Assembly: GCA_020809705.1 (NCBI GenBank)
Contig: CP085834.1
Span: 2,480,001-2,544,000 of the forward strand
Source of the DNA: Calonectria ilicicola
Taxonomy: Eukaryota > Ascomycota > Sordariomycetes > Hypocreales > Nectriaceae
Reading direction: 5' to 3'
DNA: 64,000 bases
Shown: in pieces, positions 34,278 through 44,600 of the stretch
Position numbering within the stretch: position 1 is the first letter of the stretch
Layout of the letters: the number at the start of each line of letters is the position of its first letter
The notes under the pieces: model-generated
The model's input: only the letters and a program-made list of their open reading frames with translations
Databases searched by the model: none
What the model was told of the DNA's origin: nothing
Position numbers and translations under genes: made by a program

Positions 34278-34806
34278 ACCATTTAACCAGCTGCTGTTTT
34301 TGTATAGGGCAAGGTTGTGACGGAAGCCCTAGGTCAGTGTGTTCAATTGGCCAACGAAGAGGAATTAAGTGCCTTCATGACTTATGAGAATGTGATTTTA
34401 CAGCTAGATTAGTTCAATAGAAATAGGAAATACGATTGTTTACATCTTTGATTTGCAAATTTATTGCCGCTAAGAGAGGATACGCCATCATGTGGTTGGT
34501 TTATGCATGCATTTTGGAAGTTATGCAATGCTGCAGTGGGCCACAACACATCGATTTACGAACTTGGAAACGGGACAGAAATGTCTGACGAGCGCGAAAG
34601 CACGAGGGTGTCGGGTAAAAGGCTCCAATTGGCAGAGCACAATATAATTAATTTGAAAAAGTGCCGTCTGGGGCCCGAAGAGAAAGTAAGAATATTACCC
34701 AACCGACCAATCAATGTTTAGTTGATGCCATCGCCATTTCTTCCACCATCGGCTTTTTAGGCGCGCGATGGCGTACAGCGACCCGGCCTCGAACAGTGTG
34801 AAAATC
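34278..34806. other. Convergent intergenic region
   Basis: About 530 bases between the 3' ends of the NACHT-ankyrin gene and the repeat precursor gene. No supported gene. Confidence 0.45.
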
Positions 34807-35547
34807 TTACTCCATATCCCCTTCTTGTCCTTCGCCACGCTTTGTAACTTCCTTGGGTGCAGACTCTCCGGTCTTTCCATCTCCAAATACAATGCCAGAA
34901 AAGCTTCCGGTGCTAACACAGCTCATCAATAGGGAACTCCATCGCTGACCTTGGGGGCAATCCGACGGTAAGATCCAGCTGCTCAAGCTTCGTTTCCCTT
35001 CCTTTGGAGCGGAAGTTACAGGTTTCCCGTCCCCAAATACGACAATTGAAGGATTTCCGGTTCTAACACACCTCTTTAATGCAGAACTCCATCGTTGACC
35101 TCGAGGACAGGAGTTTGGCAAGAACCAGTTACTGCTTCGCTTCTCTTCATTGCGCTTTATAGCCACCTTCGGTGCAGATCCTGCGGCGTTGCTGTCTCCT
35201 AACACGAGAGCAGGAGAATAACTTCCAAGATTGACGCATTTCATCAATAGAGAACTATATGTCTCACCCTCATCGCAAAGTATTGCTGAAATCGGGTCAA
35301 GGATGTCTCGTTTCTCTTCCTTAGATGCGGAAGTTCCCGTTTTCCCACCTCCAAATACAACGCCTAGGGGGCCAGATCCGACGCGAACACAGCGCCCTAT
35401 CCGGCGATCATATTGCTGACCCCGAGGGCAACCTTTCCTTATAACTGCGCCAGTAGCGCTTCTCTCAACAATCGAAGCATCCGAGACGGGCGCAGACAGA
35501 GCGCTACAAAAAAGGCTAAGAGCGACGGAAATAGAGCCCAACTTCAT
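34807..35547 (-). CDS. Secreted repeat precursor with Kex2 sites (candidate processed-peptide precursor)
   Basis: A 246-residue intronless gene. The start at 35547 gives a clean signal peptide (MKLGSISVALSLFCSALSAP); the frame extends further upstream, but a CTATAAAAG element (35644-35652, this strand) places the start here. Four repeats of about 50 residues follow. Each has two Cys with exactly the same spacing (C40/C53, C91/C104, C147/C160, C197/C210), usually with GQxW/Y between them, then a V-V-F-G-D-G-K-like strand and SAPK. Repeats are separated by Lys-Arg (79-80, 131-132 and 136-137, 185-186, 236-237), the Kex2 cleavage signal, normally preceded by acidic or small residues. Cleavage in the Golgi would release three to four related peptides, each with one possible disulfide. 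This is the architecture of fungal Kex2-processed repeat proteins; the sequence itself I do not recognise. No UstY-type (DUF3328) maturation gene is seen nearby. Confidence 0.8.
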   Translation of the reverse strand: MKLGSISVALSLFCSALSAPVSDASIVERSATGAVIRKGCPRGQQYDRRIGRCVRVGSGPLGVVFGGGKTGTSASKEEKRDILDPISAILCDEGETYSSLLMKCVNLGSYSPALVLGDSNAAGSAPKVAIKRNEEKRSSNWFLPNSCPRGQRWSSALKRCVRTGNPSIVVFGDGKPVTSAPKEGKRSLSSWILPSDCPQGQRWSSLLMSCVSTGSFSGIVFGDGKTGESAPKEVTKRGEGQEGDME

Positions 35548-35643
35548 TTTTTCAAGATTTTGTCGAGTTGTGGGAAAGTTAAAGATTGAATTGATAGGTT
35601 GAATTGGGAGTAAAAGAAAGTTCAAGAGCCTTTCTGATGACAG

Positions 35644-35652
35644 CTTTTATAG
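35644..35652 (-). promoter_or_regulatory. TATA box of the repeat precursor gene
   Basis: CTATAAAAG on the minus strand, about 100 bases upstream of the ATG at 35547. It decides the start, because the open frame continues upstream to 35625. Confidence 0.5.
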
Positions 35653-37187
35653 CCTTGCTATATCCATCCTTTGGTCGCTAGAAAATAATATTTGACCCAT
35701 TGAGAGATCTCCAAACTAAGACAATATCTGGCGAATTCATCAGTCGTGTTGGCTTTTCAAAGGACATTTGACGATGCGGTCTGAGAAAATCAGCGTAGCA
35801 CATGAACAGGGCCGAAGAGGCCGAATCCTTTGCGAGAGCCAAGTCAAGCTATGCGTGATAGCCAGATCCGGGGTCACAAGCACGGAATAGAATCCTTGGT
35901 GTTCATTAAAGGTCTGCGGTACAACTGTTTGGTGCCGTAGGTACATTTGAGCATCAGCGCTTCTGTGGATCCCTGTGCCTCAACAAGCATCAACACAATC
36001 ACAAACAATCCATGTTTCGCCACCCACAACTTCACACCAATCAATCCGCCCCCATGTTTTATCCAGTTGAGAGAAATCCCAAAGTTCTTGAATCTCTCTG
36101 ATTATACTGATTTCCTTGCCAGAGCGTTGTCATTCTGTTTGATGATTGTCACAATGGTGGCGTCACTACATCACAATATCACAACATCACATAGCTACAC
36201 TGGATGGCTACATGATACGCGATCATTTTACATCACAAACTGCTAAGAGATGTTTCCGAGTTGTGCGACTGGCTTTCCTTTCACTAGAGTGCACTCTTGC
36301 CCCACTTGAAAATTCCTTTGATCCCGTGACATTCGGTCCTACACATCATAGAAGGTGCTGGTGATTGTCACCCTGCTCTATATTCCTAGCTACTCAAATT
36401 CAAATGCCAAGACTCTTCGTTTAAAAATGACATTGTACAATGCAAGAAACAAAATTGAAGTAAAATTATGTGGCAAGTTACAAGTACAGGCTGGTGTCGC
36501 TAGTCAATTAAGTGTAAGGAGCTAGGCCTACGGCCCAGCCTTATAGGGTAAGAATAGACCAGGAAGCTAAACGAGATGAGAGAAGTAGAAGAAGCAGGTC
36601 AAAAGGAGCGAGAAAGTAGGAAAGGGGCTTCTTTTCCATGGCGGCCAAATGGGTTTAATGAGGGTTGCAAGCAGTGCGCGGCACGTGATGACTGCATTGT
36701 ATCAACCTTCAACTGGCCGAATACAGATCTAACAACTTTCGCGTCGCCCACTGGTTCGTGTCCTAGTATTCTTATTTGCTGAAGTATTATACAAATCCTG
36801 GACATGACAACCGACACAGATGTGGTCGTCCCAAATGGCCAACTTGTAAGGTCTACAGTGGGAAGTCTAAGTGACGCTAAAAGTTGAACCCTCAAATCCT
36901 CATAACCGATAGCACTGTGATTATAAAGCAAGTTTTTAGGAGCCATGATAAGCTAGAGCATTAATGAATATTAATTCTTACTCTAAAGATATTCTTCTAA
37001 AATTCAAGTAACAAGGGTATAAAGGTCATTTAATCAACCTAATAGGTACTATCGCGAATGCAAACTCCCATAACAGTACATGTTGTCTGAAGAAGGGTTA
37101 GAGAAATGATAAAAATGTAGAGGGCAACGATACGTACTTGTAACAATGAACAGACAAGTTCCATCTAAAATATAAAAGTTCCGATGT
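35653..37187. other. Gene-free stretch
   Basis: About 1.5 kb. Short frames only. The part 36480-36560 contains an imperfect palindromic, repeat-like stretch (around GGAGCTAGGCCTACGGCCCAG) that could belong to an old repeat, which I cannot verify without other copies. Confidence 0.35.
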
Positions 37188-37265
37188 TTAAAAAGTGGCG
37201 GTGCCGTGGCAGGTGCAATGGCAGGGGTTATTGCACCACTCGTTGCAGCCACAGTATACTCCCAT
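37188..37265 (-). CDS. 25-residue Cys-rich metallothionein-like peptide
   Basis: A very short frame with ATG at 37265 and TAA at 37188-37190. It encodes 25 residues with Cys at positions 5, 7, 11, 15, 17 and 19 (C-x-C, C, C-x-C-x-C) and His at 16 and 20. This length and Cys pattern match the tiny copper-binding metallothioneins of ascomycetes (22-26 residues, 6-7 Cys). Unlike classic forms it has one Tyr and one Trp. A TATAAAT box (37381-37387, same strand) lies about 115 bases upstream and gives a normal leader. Expected role: cytosolic copper or zinc buffering. A chance origin cannot be excluded for such a short frame, but six Cys in 25 codons with CxC spacing is unlikely. The overlapping longer frame on the same strand is Ala/Pro-rich only because it reads the same bases out of frame. 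Confidence 0.5.
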   Translation of the reverse strand: MGVYCGCNEWCNNPCHCTCHGTATF

Positions 37266-37380
37266 GATGGCGATTTGAAGCTGAGAGTCGTGAGAAAGAG
37301 TTGTATGTTTATAAATGAATGAGAGATTATTGTTTTTCTTCAACTGGAATTATGTCCATGGATGGGATGGGATAGGCACA

Positions 37381-37387
37381 ATTTATA
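37381..37387 (-). promoter_or_regulatory. TATA box of the metallothionein-like gene
   Basis: TATAAAT on the minus strand, about 115 bases before the ATG at 37265. A second TATAAA lies nearer, about 45 bases upstream of the ATG, which is a less usual spacing. Confidence 0.35.
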
Positions 37388-38270
37388 TTAACACAGGAAC
37401 CACATGACACGGTACATGGGCGTGATGTCAGACTGTACAATTGTGGAATGACTTGAGGCAGAAGCGAGAGCCCCTCTGACCAGGTTCAGCTTGAAATGTG
37501 TGGTAATACTCGTACAGTACGTGCACACTGTGACATTTACTGCCGTTTTGACTGAGCTGGTAGCCTACGTGGCACGTCACGCATCCATATCCGTAAGCCT
37601 GGCACCGTCGTTGTTTGTCCTTGTGATGCTGCAGTCATCCAATTGAGAGGGTCACTCCAGCACCAACACACGGATCGCGGCACTGCAGCGTTGATTGCCC
37701 TGCCCTGCAGCTGAATTATGCCTCATTGGCCGGGTACTGCGGAGTTTTGGTGGTTTCGCAGCGATTGGGCGCCATTTATCGTCCTCAAGGCGTCTTCACT
37801 CGCTGCCTGGCTCGTCGCGTGTCTTTTGGCAGGTGGTCATGTGTGGGGGTTTCAGGCATTCGCATACGATCTTATCCCAAACTGGACATGCCTGCAGGCT
37901 GTGAGGCCCGCTAGACATGTACGTGGTGAGGCCGGCTCTTATCAGCTTTTGGCAACTAGGGAGGAAGTGGTTGAGCTGACTGTTGCGATGCACACGCGAC
38001 AACAGAGAACAGAGCAGACTGCGGCTGGTACGGGACAAGCAGCAAGACAACTGGACAAAGTCCCGTGCCATTCTATTTTTGACGTGCCGTTGGCTGCGAG
38101 ATTTGTCTCACATTTTACGATCCGTATCCAGCTTGACAACTGGCCTGGTGCCTGATCCAATGAGTTGGCACAGCAAAGCTATGCCACATTTAGCGAGCCA
38201 GCCACAGACCTCTCTAGCCACACATTGTCCCAGCCACACTCGAAAGGCGACCAAGGGAATTCTAATGGCA

Positions 38271-38303
<33 letters not shown>

Positions 38304-39170
38304 GGAAGAATAGGAATAATTTTAGACTCGAAGAAAAAAACGGGTAATGGGATTTGGAGTCATGATAAATTTGGTTGTTGGGCTTAAAGGTGCCTTTTGG
38401 TGAGACTGAAGCCACAAAGCGACCATTAGAATAGCATCTTGCTCTCCACTCACTATGGACAGATTTGGAATGTCATTCGGCTCACCGGAAATATCGAATT
38501 TACCAATTCTGCATGTGCTCGCTCACTTTCTCGACCGGAGAGTTTTGCAGGTTTTGCGGAATTTATCCGGCGGCGTGATGTCATTGGCTATCCCAATACA
38601 ACTCCACTCAAGCGATTACACAGACATGCATCTTGGCGTTATTGGGCAGATGATGAGGTTTAGAGAGGAAACAACCAAACACCAGCCTTTGGAAGGATGG
38701 AAGACACCGAACCATCTATTTGGAGCGGATAGACAATGTCCGTCCTAGATGCGGTACGCTTCCCCTCATTCATTCCACATCTGTACATCGGTTAAGACTC
38801 CATCGCCTAGTTAGTAATCCAGGCAAAAAATCCTGGTCATCCCCGCAGTTCGCGTATTATTAGACTTGGCTATAACGACAAAAGTTGGCAGCTCAACCAT
38901 AACGAACAGGGGTAAATAGACTTAATGGCAGGCTTAATAGGAAATGCACAAATCAATTTCCCCATCACACCCGCACGCGGAACAGTGAGTGGAATCCCAA
39001 CATAGGGTAGCTGAATTTGTCACATGTCAGGCATCTCAATTTGAAGATACTCAAAGTCTATACAAGGTCTGCAGAGGTCGTCGCAACCTCGGATGTGATG
39101 CTAAGGATAGGTCATGTGGTTGAACTGCCGCGATTGATGATCATTGAGTTCCGAAATGGCGGAGGAGAGT

Positions 39171-39178
39171 TATAAATA
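39171..39178 (+). promoter_or_regulatory. TATA box of the flavin-dependent oxidase gene
   Basis: TATAAATA in GAGTTATAAATACACC, about 60 bases upstream of the first ATG at 39230. Confidence 0.5.
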
Positions 39179-39229
39179 CACCTATCTGAACTGATAGTGA
39201 TTAACCATACCGAAACCCATCATTGGTGA

Positions 39230-40951
39230 ATGGGAATGATGCAACTTTTCCACTCCGCCCTGGCGGTTGCCGCCCTTGGTGGCTTTTCTCTTGCCTTTGA
39301 GTTTAACACGTTTGATGGTGAAGGGCATCCTGCCTGCTACAATGTGACTGCTGTTCATAATGCAACAAGTGTCGATGACATTGTCGACCTTGTCAAGGAT
39401 GCAGCCAGCAAGGGTCTTCAGGTGCGTGCCGGTGCCAAAGGGCATATGTGGTATGATACCCAATGTTCTGATGATGAGACCGTTATTATCCGTACCGAGT
39501 ACGTAAACAATATTTGGGACTTGGACATGGATGCTGGAACAGTCATGGTTGAGGCTGGAGTTACGTTCTTTCAATTGGCCGAGTATCTTCATGGGAATGG
39601 TGCCAACATCGGAACGGGGCTTGTTAATTGGAACATTAGTCTTGGAGGCAGTATTGCCATGGGAGCGCATCGAACTTCTCTCAGAGAAGACGCAGTTGTT
39701 GTAGGCGGGGTGCTCGCGATGGATATCATTGATGGAAAGGGAGAAATTCGGCACATTGAACGCGATGAATCGGATGACGACTGGCTAGCTGCTTCAACTT
39801 CTCTTGGACTGCTGGGAATCATCGCAAGGATCAAAATGAGAGTGTATCCAGAGACCAAGGTGTGGGCCATGCAGAAAACGTAAGTTGTCAAAGCTTCTAT
39901 ATTCATGGCGCGTCTGATTGGTGGTAGATTGGAAGAGTCTGAAGTCCTCAACGGAGACATATATGGAATGATATCTCCATACCTCACCGCTAACTTCTGG
40001 GTACGTATCCGACAGCCTTCCTGGAGTAGCACTTCTAACCTGAGACAAGTGGTGGCCATACAAACGCAAGTTCCACTGGCGATACTATGACTCGGTTGCG
40101 GTAGAAGAGAGCGAACAAGAGGGATTCCAGTCTACCTTCTCCGTGACCGAGCTTGAGGGGATTGCCGCCCGCACTCTCCTTGACAGCGGAAAGTACCTGC
40201 CATCATCAAACTGGATAGCGGAAGAAATCTTTTTTGGCCTATGGGAGAAGCCCAACTTTCATGACAAGGCTACCAATGAAGAGATCAAGGAGTGGCCAGT
40301 GTATGGTTACAACTATGATGTCTTGATCGGAGGGCTGTATCCCGATCAAAAGGCTGAATGGGAGTACGAGCTCCATGGGTACACCCTAGAGCTGGCATTC
40401 CCTGTCACTCGAGCAAACGAGATGCTGAAAAGAGTGCGCGAACTGTTTGACGCCGAAGCAAAGAAATTAATCTTCATGACATCAACCTACAGGAGTGGCA
40501 TTAATATTAAATTTAGCAAGCCGCATTATGACTTTCTCGGTCAGTCCACGTACGACACGGCTGACGGGCAGGACTGGAGCAAGGGTACCATCATGTTTGA
40601 CTTTCCGTCGTACAGACCGACCGTTGGCGATCACAAGCGATATAATGAACAATTCTGTGAGTTTTATATTTGATCAGAAAGGGAAAAAAAAGCTAATGAA
40701 GTAGACATTAACCTGGCCAATACTTTGGTGGATGAGTTCCCTTGTCGGCCGCACTGGACAAAGAACACCCGGGACGTGTTCAAGAGATCAGTCAAGAATT
40801 TAGACCCAGACGTATGTACTGCAAAGATCTGTTTGGGTAAAGTCGCTAACTATTGTAGCATCTTGCTCGATTCAAGGCTGTGAGGGAGAAGTTTGATCCT
40901 GATGGCATTTATCGAAGCGTGGTGGGAGAGATTCTAGGCATGTACAGTTGA
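39230..40951 (+). CDS. Secreted FAD-dependent oxidase of the aldonolactone oxidase type
   Basis: Five exons (39230-39879, 39928-40000, 40050-40656, 40705-40811, 40859-40951) give 509 residues; all four introns are 47-49 nt. In-frame ATGs at 39230, 39236 and 39239 are possible starts, all followed by the same signal peptide (QLFHSALAVAALGGFSLAFE). The FAD-binding PCMH domain has VRAGAKGHMWYDT with H72 in the place of the flavin-linked His of SGHS motifs, and NISLGGSIAMGAHRTSL. The C-terminal domain is D-arabinono-1,4-lactone oxidase-like and ends with the hallmark HWTK (460-463) and FDPDGIYRS. The splice between exons 2 and 3 recreates NFW|WWPYKRKFHWRYYD (bar marks the junction). It should oxidise a sugar lactone or related alcohol with release of hydrogen peroxide, here outside the cell or in the secretory path, unlike the mitochondrial enzyme of erythroascorbate synthesis. 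Confidence 0.85.
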
Positions 40952-41659
40952 AACTAGTGTAAACACGGAAAAGGACATGCCATACAGGAAATCTGATATT
41001 AATTATTGGAGTTATCCTTGGCCAATTCTTCGCTAAATGCTTGATGGCAACGATGCATCTTGGAAACCTTGACACGCCGATAACGCAGACGACTTTAGGC
41101 AACCGACAGCAAGAAAGTCAAGCGATTCGTTGAGGCGCATTCGTCCCGTTTAAAGTGACAGACTATGCACGAACCTTGTTGTAACACGCATGCTTATTTT
41201 TTTCAAGGCTACGTCAAGTGTCAAGACCGAAGCACGGCATTGCTCGTCATGTCGCGACTTGCTTTCATTCACTGCATTGTGTGGCGCAGCAAGTGAGGCC
41301 TGTTGTGACACCAAGCCAAGGATTTATTATTCTGCCGGGGCAGTTCTGTGTGTCACGGTCACTGTCACTGCCACTGTCAGGTCCTGGCAGGCGACATGCA
41401 GGAGGCCTGGTTCTATGCAAGAGGCCTACCGCTCGTTTTTGTTTGTCCTTTCACCTGGCGTTGCCTCAACTTTCTCCAGTTCAAGTCTTTCTGCCTAATC
41501 TTTCCATCCTCGATTTAAGCCTCGACTTCACTATCGCCAATACCTTCAATCACGCCTTCACCATTAACCTCACGCTCACATTCACCTTCATTTCTTTCGT
41601 CTACTGAATTTACCACTGCACGACCGTCCGTCACACTCTCGCTGCGCGCGCGCGCGACT
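40952..41659. other. Promoter and long leader of the DUF3638 gene
   Basis: About 0.7 kb. The last 200 bases are strongly pyrimidine-rich on the plus strand, ending with a CGCGCGCGCGCG run (41644-41656) directly before ATGG, a context typical of a constitutively transcribed fungal gene. Short GTCACT-like repeats occur near 41357-41380. No separate gene is supported. Confidence 0.4.
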
Positions 41660-44600
41660 ATGGCCAGTCCTTCTGAGGACCACCTGGTTGCCTTGTTTCA
41701 CCACCTAGTGCTTCCGCCAAAGCTCCCAGATTGCAACGACGATGACCAACACTCACTTCGCTTGGGTTTCGGAGAGCGGGTTCTATCTGCCTGCACCACG
41801 CTCCACGACAGTTGCCCTCGCCTCCATGGACCCGTTTGGGACACCTTAACCGAGTCTCTTAGGGTGGCACGCATTCTGAACCAAGGTCATTTGTCCAAGC
41901 CCGACTTGCTGCAGGCGTTTGAGCGTCTTGCAAAAGACGGTGATTACGAGTGGCTGGTGGTGCACGTTGCCAGACAGAATGCAGCACTGTTGATCCACCG
42001 ACAGGATGAGTATGTATCCCCCCTTCCCTGCTTCTGACTGTCTGACCTGGACTAACCTCCGGTACCAGCGAAATCATCTTTGAAACGTTCGATAGCGCTG
42101 CCCCTGCCAAAGAAGTACTGGAGGCAAACCATGCCCTCACCTGGGACTTTCCAGGACGCGCTGTTTCCATTTCGACAGACCATTTCGACAACCAATCCTT
42201 CCAGAACAATCTCGCCGATCTTCTAGACCATGCAAGTGTCGAAACCTTTGACAGATTTGCGGCGCGTGCGACCAAGAATGGCAAACAAATCGTTGAGAGA
42301 CGGGACTGCCCCAGCTCGGCTCTCATCAGCGAGATGCTCATGTCGCTACTAGAGGGTCTTGGCAACACCACAAGCGTTCGTATTGTCCGAAAGCGAGTGC
42401 GGGATGACGTCGTTCTGGGCGAATCAGAAGTACCCTGGCGGCGATCCGCGTATTGGCTGGTCCTGCGTGTCGCCATCAGACGAATCCTCGTCGACATGCT
42501 CAAGGACGAAGCTCTGGCCCGTGTCTACTTCAAGTTTCTCATGTGTGCCGTCTTTTCTAGATTTTTGGAAGATTCTTCTGGAAAGCTGCACCCAGAAAAT
42601 ACAATCATGCTTCAAGCCAAACTCAGCCGTCGCCTCGCCAAGCTCGAATCGGAGACATCTGCTGCTTCTGGAGAAGCCCTCATCGTTTATAACGAACTCT
42701 TCGCAGCGACTCGGGATGGATTTGCTGTGATTCTACAAAGGTCTCGAGAGAATGTTTCACTTGCGTGGGAACGATACAAGAAGACCTGTGTTCGATGGAT
42801 CCCCCGTCTCCCGCAGAGAGCTGATGACGAGGACCTAGTTCTGAAGCTGCCCAACAGTGGCGATTTTCTCTCCAATCTTGTTCAGCAAGCAGCCTTTCAG
42901 TCTCGCGCAAGAGTTAAGCTTCCCATCTCCTTGGATGAAGGCACCGTGTCTCAGGTCAACCAACTCTCCACCCGATACGCAAAATTTGTTGACTACGACG
43001 CAGAAATGGCAGCGCGGCTTCGAAAGCCTTCGACCAATCCTGAGAATGAGTGTCAGGATTTGGCCCACATGCTTCGGCTCTACGCCAAAATGACTTCCGA
43101 TGTGTACAATGACGACGCCCTTCTCATGAGTCGTCGTCTACTGCGACTGTTTGAGATGTGGATGCACATGGATGGTGCTGCCATCAAAGCATGTCCTCTT
43201 TTGGCCAAGTATCATCCTATCTTTGTCCCCCAAAGCCTCGACGTACTCTGCCTGCTCACTGAAAATGAGATGGCTCGGTTGAGTGCTGTCCAGAATTACC
43301 TTGCCTCTCGCATCGACTCCCACAACCCGTCTTACGGTTCCATCTTGGATGACCCAAATACAACCCTGTCATTCCCTCTGCAGTATGTCAACGCCAGTAA
43401 TGGAATGGACATAAGGCGCCTCACGAGTGAAATAGATGATGCCTCTTCCAATTCGAGAGACAAAAAGATTTCAGAGCTCGAAAATTTGATGGAGGAGTAC
43501 AACCAACTATCTGAAGAAATACATGGGTATCCATGCACCTGCACTCATCTGGCGGACGGCACAAAAGATGTCAAAGGCTGCACGCGATGTTGGAAGTGGC
43601 GTTGCCGCAAAAGACTCAAGATTAGCCTCCATGAGGACTTTCTTCCCTCAGAAGCCACGTCAACCCTTGTGGCTGAGCGAGCCTCGATTGTTTTTGAACT
43701 GATAATGCCAAAGTATCTCGCTGAATATCGCCAAACCATATTCCAATTGGTATTATTGGGCACGCAGCCTACTTCCATGCCATCTTCTCAAAGTGCTCCG
43801 CTTGTGCTAAAAGACTTTGAGCAACTCAAAGGGTTTTGGGGTCCCTCTAACCGTGATTGGGGATCACTGACGCTGGCCTCACTGAAAAAGTCATTTTTGC
43901 ACACACATTACAAGACCCTGAAATTGCCCAGCACCATCAAAGAAGTTCTCGTTACGTTTGGCCCCCAGTTCTCCCTCTACGACAATGTCAACAAGGTGTG
44001 GGTGTGTGATATTCCCAAGATTCCCTGGTTCCACCATCTCCTCGGCTCCTGGCTGCCCAAGTCTGTCCTGGATCCTTACAGAGATGAGGCACTCCATGAT
44101 ACTAGGGACAAGGTGTTTCGCCCATCATCGTATCAGATAGCGGCAAATGCACCCAATAACCCACCGGGAATTTCACCTCGCGAGTTTTCTGCCTTTCAGC
44201 GAATCGTGTCCGGCCGGCGTCGACGGTGGCCAGAGCTGCTTGTTGAGCTTGGTGCGACCAACTTGAATCATAGCAGCGAAACCGCAATGGAGTTCTTGAA
44301 CCACATCGTTCTGCAGGCTGGACCAAGTGGCCAAGAATCGGACATTTTTCGCGAAACCCATGGCTGGTTTCGGGATGAAAACTTTTGCCTGAAGCTCTGC
44401 GAGCAGCTCAACAACCGACTCGATGCACTAGCTTCCAACTGGCGGGCAGTTCAGTCGATGAGCATCCTTGTCACGTTCAGCCTGCGACTGTACCACTTCT
44501 GTCCAGATCACCTCCGTCCAAGTGCCGGCGAACCCATTGACAAAATTCGCAGCATAACCTCAGGCTGGATTTCACACCTGCGCAACCACGTCAGGTCTAC

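Larger units (their letters stand above)
37266..39229. other. Gene-free stretch with a long poly-T tract
   Basis: About 2 kb without a supported gene. A run of 24 T at 38280-38303 is the longest homopolymer of the window. The frames around it are low complexity. The last 100 bases carry the promoter of the flavin oxidase gene (TATAAATA near 39171-39178). Confidence 0.4.

Noticed and set aside
34807..35547. Calling the repeat precursor a ustiloxin/dikaritin-type RiPP cluster
   Set aside because: Precursor architecture is similar, but no DUF3328 (UstY) oxidase, tyrosinase or methyltransferase is found anywhere in the window, and the repeats contain paired Cys rather than a short Tyr-containing core.
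35947..36246. Plus-strand frame of 99 codons
   Set aside because: Driven by a CA/TC-rich low-complexity stretch (CACAATATCACAACATCACA-like); no features of a protein.
37049..37252. A 67-codon minus-strand frame rich in Ala and Pro at its start
   Set aside because: It overlaps the 25-residue Cys-rich frame in another register; its low-complexity start is what the Cys codons give when read out of frame, and the rest has no feature.
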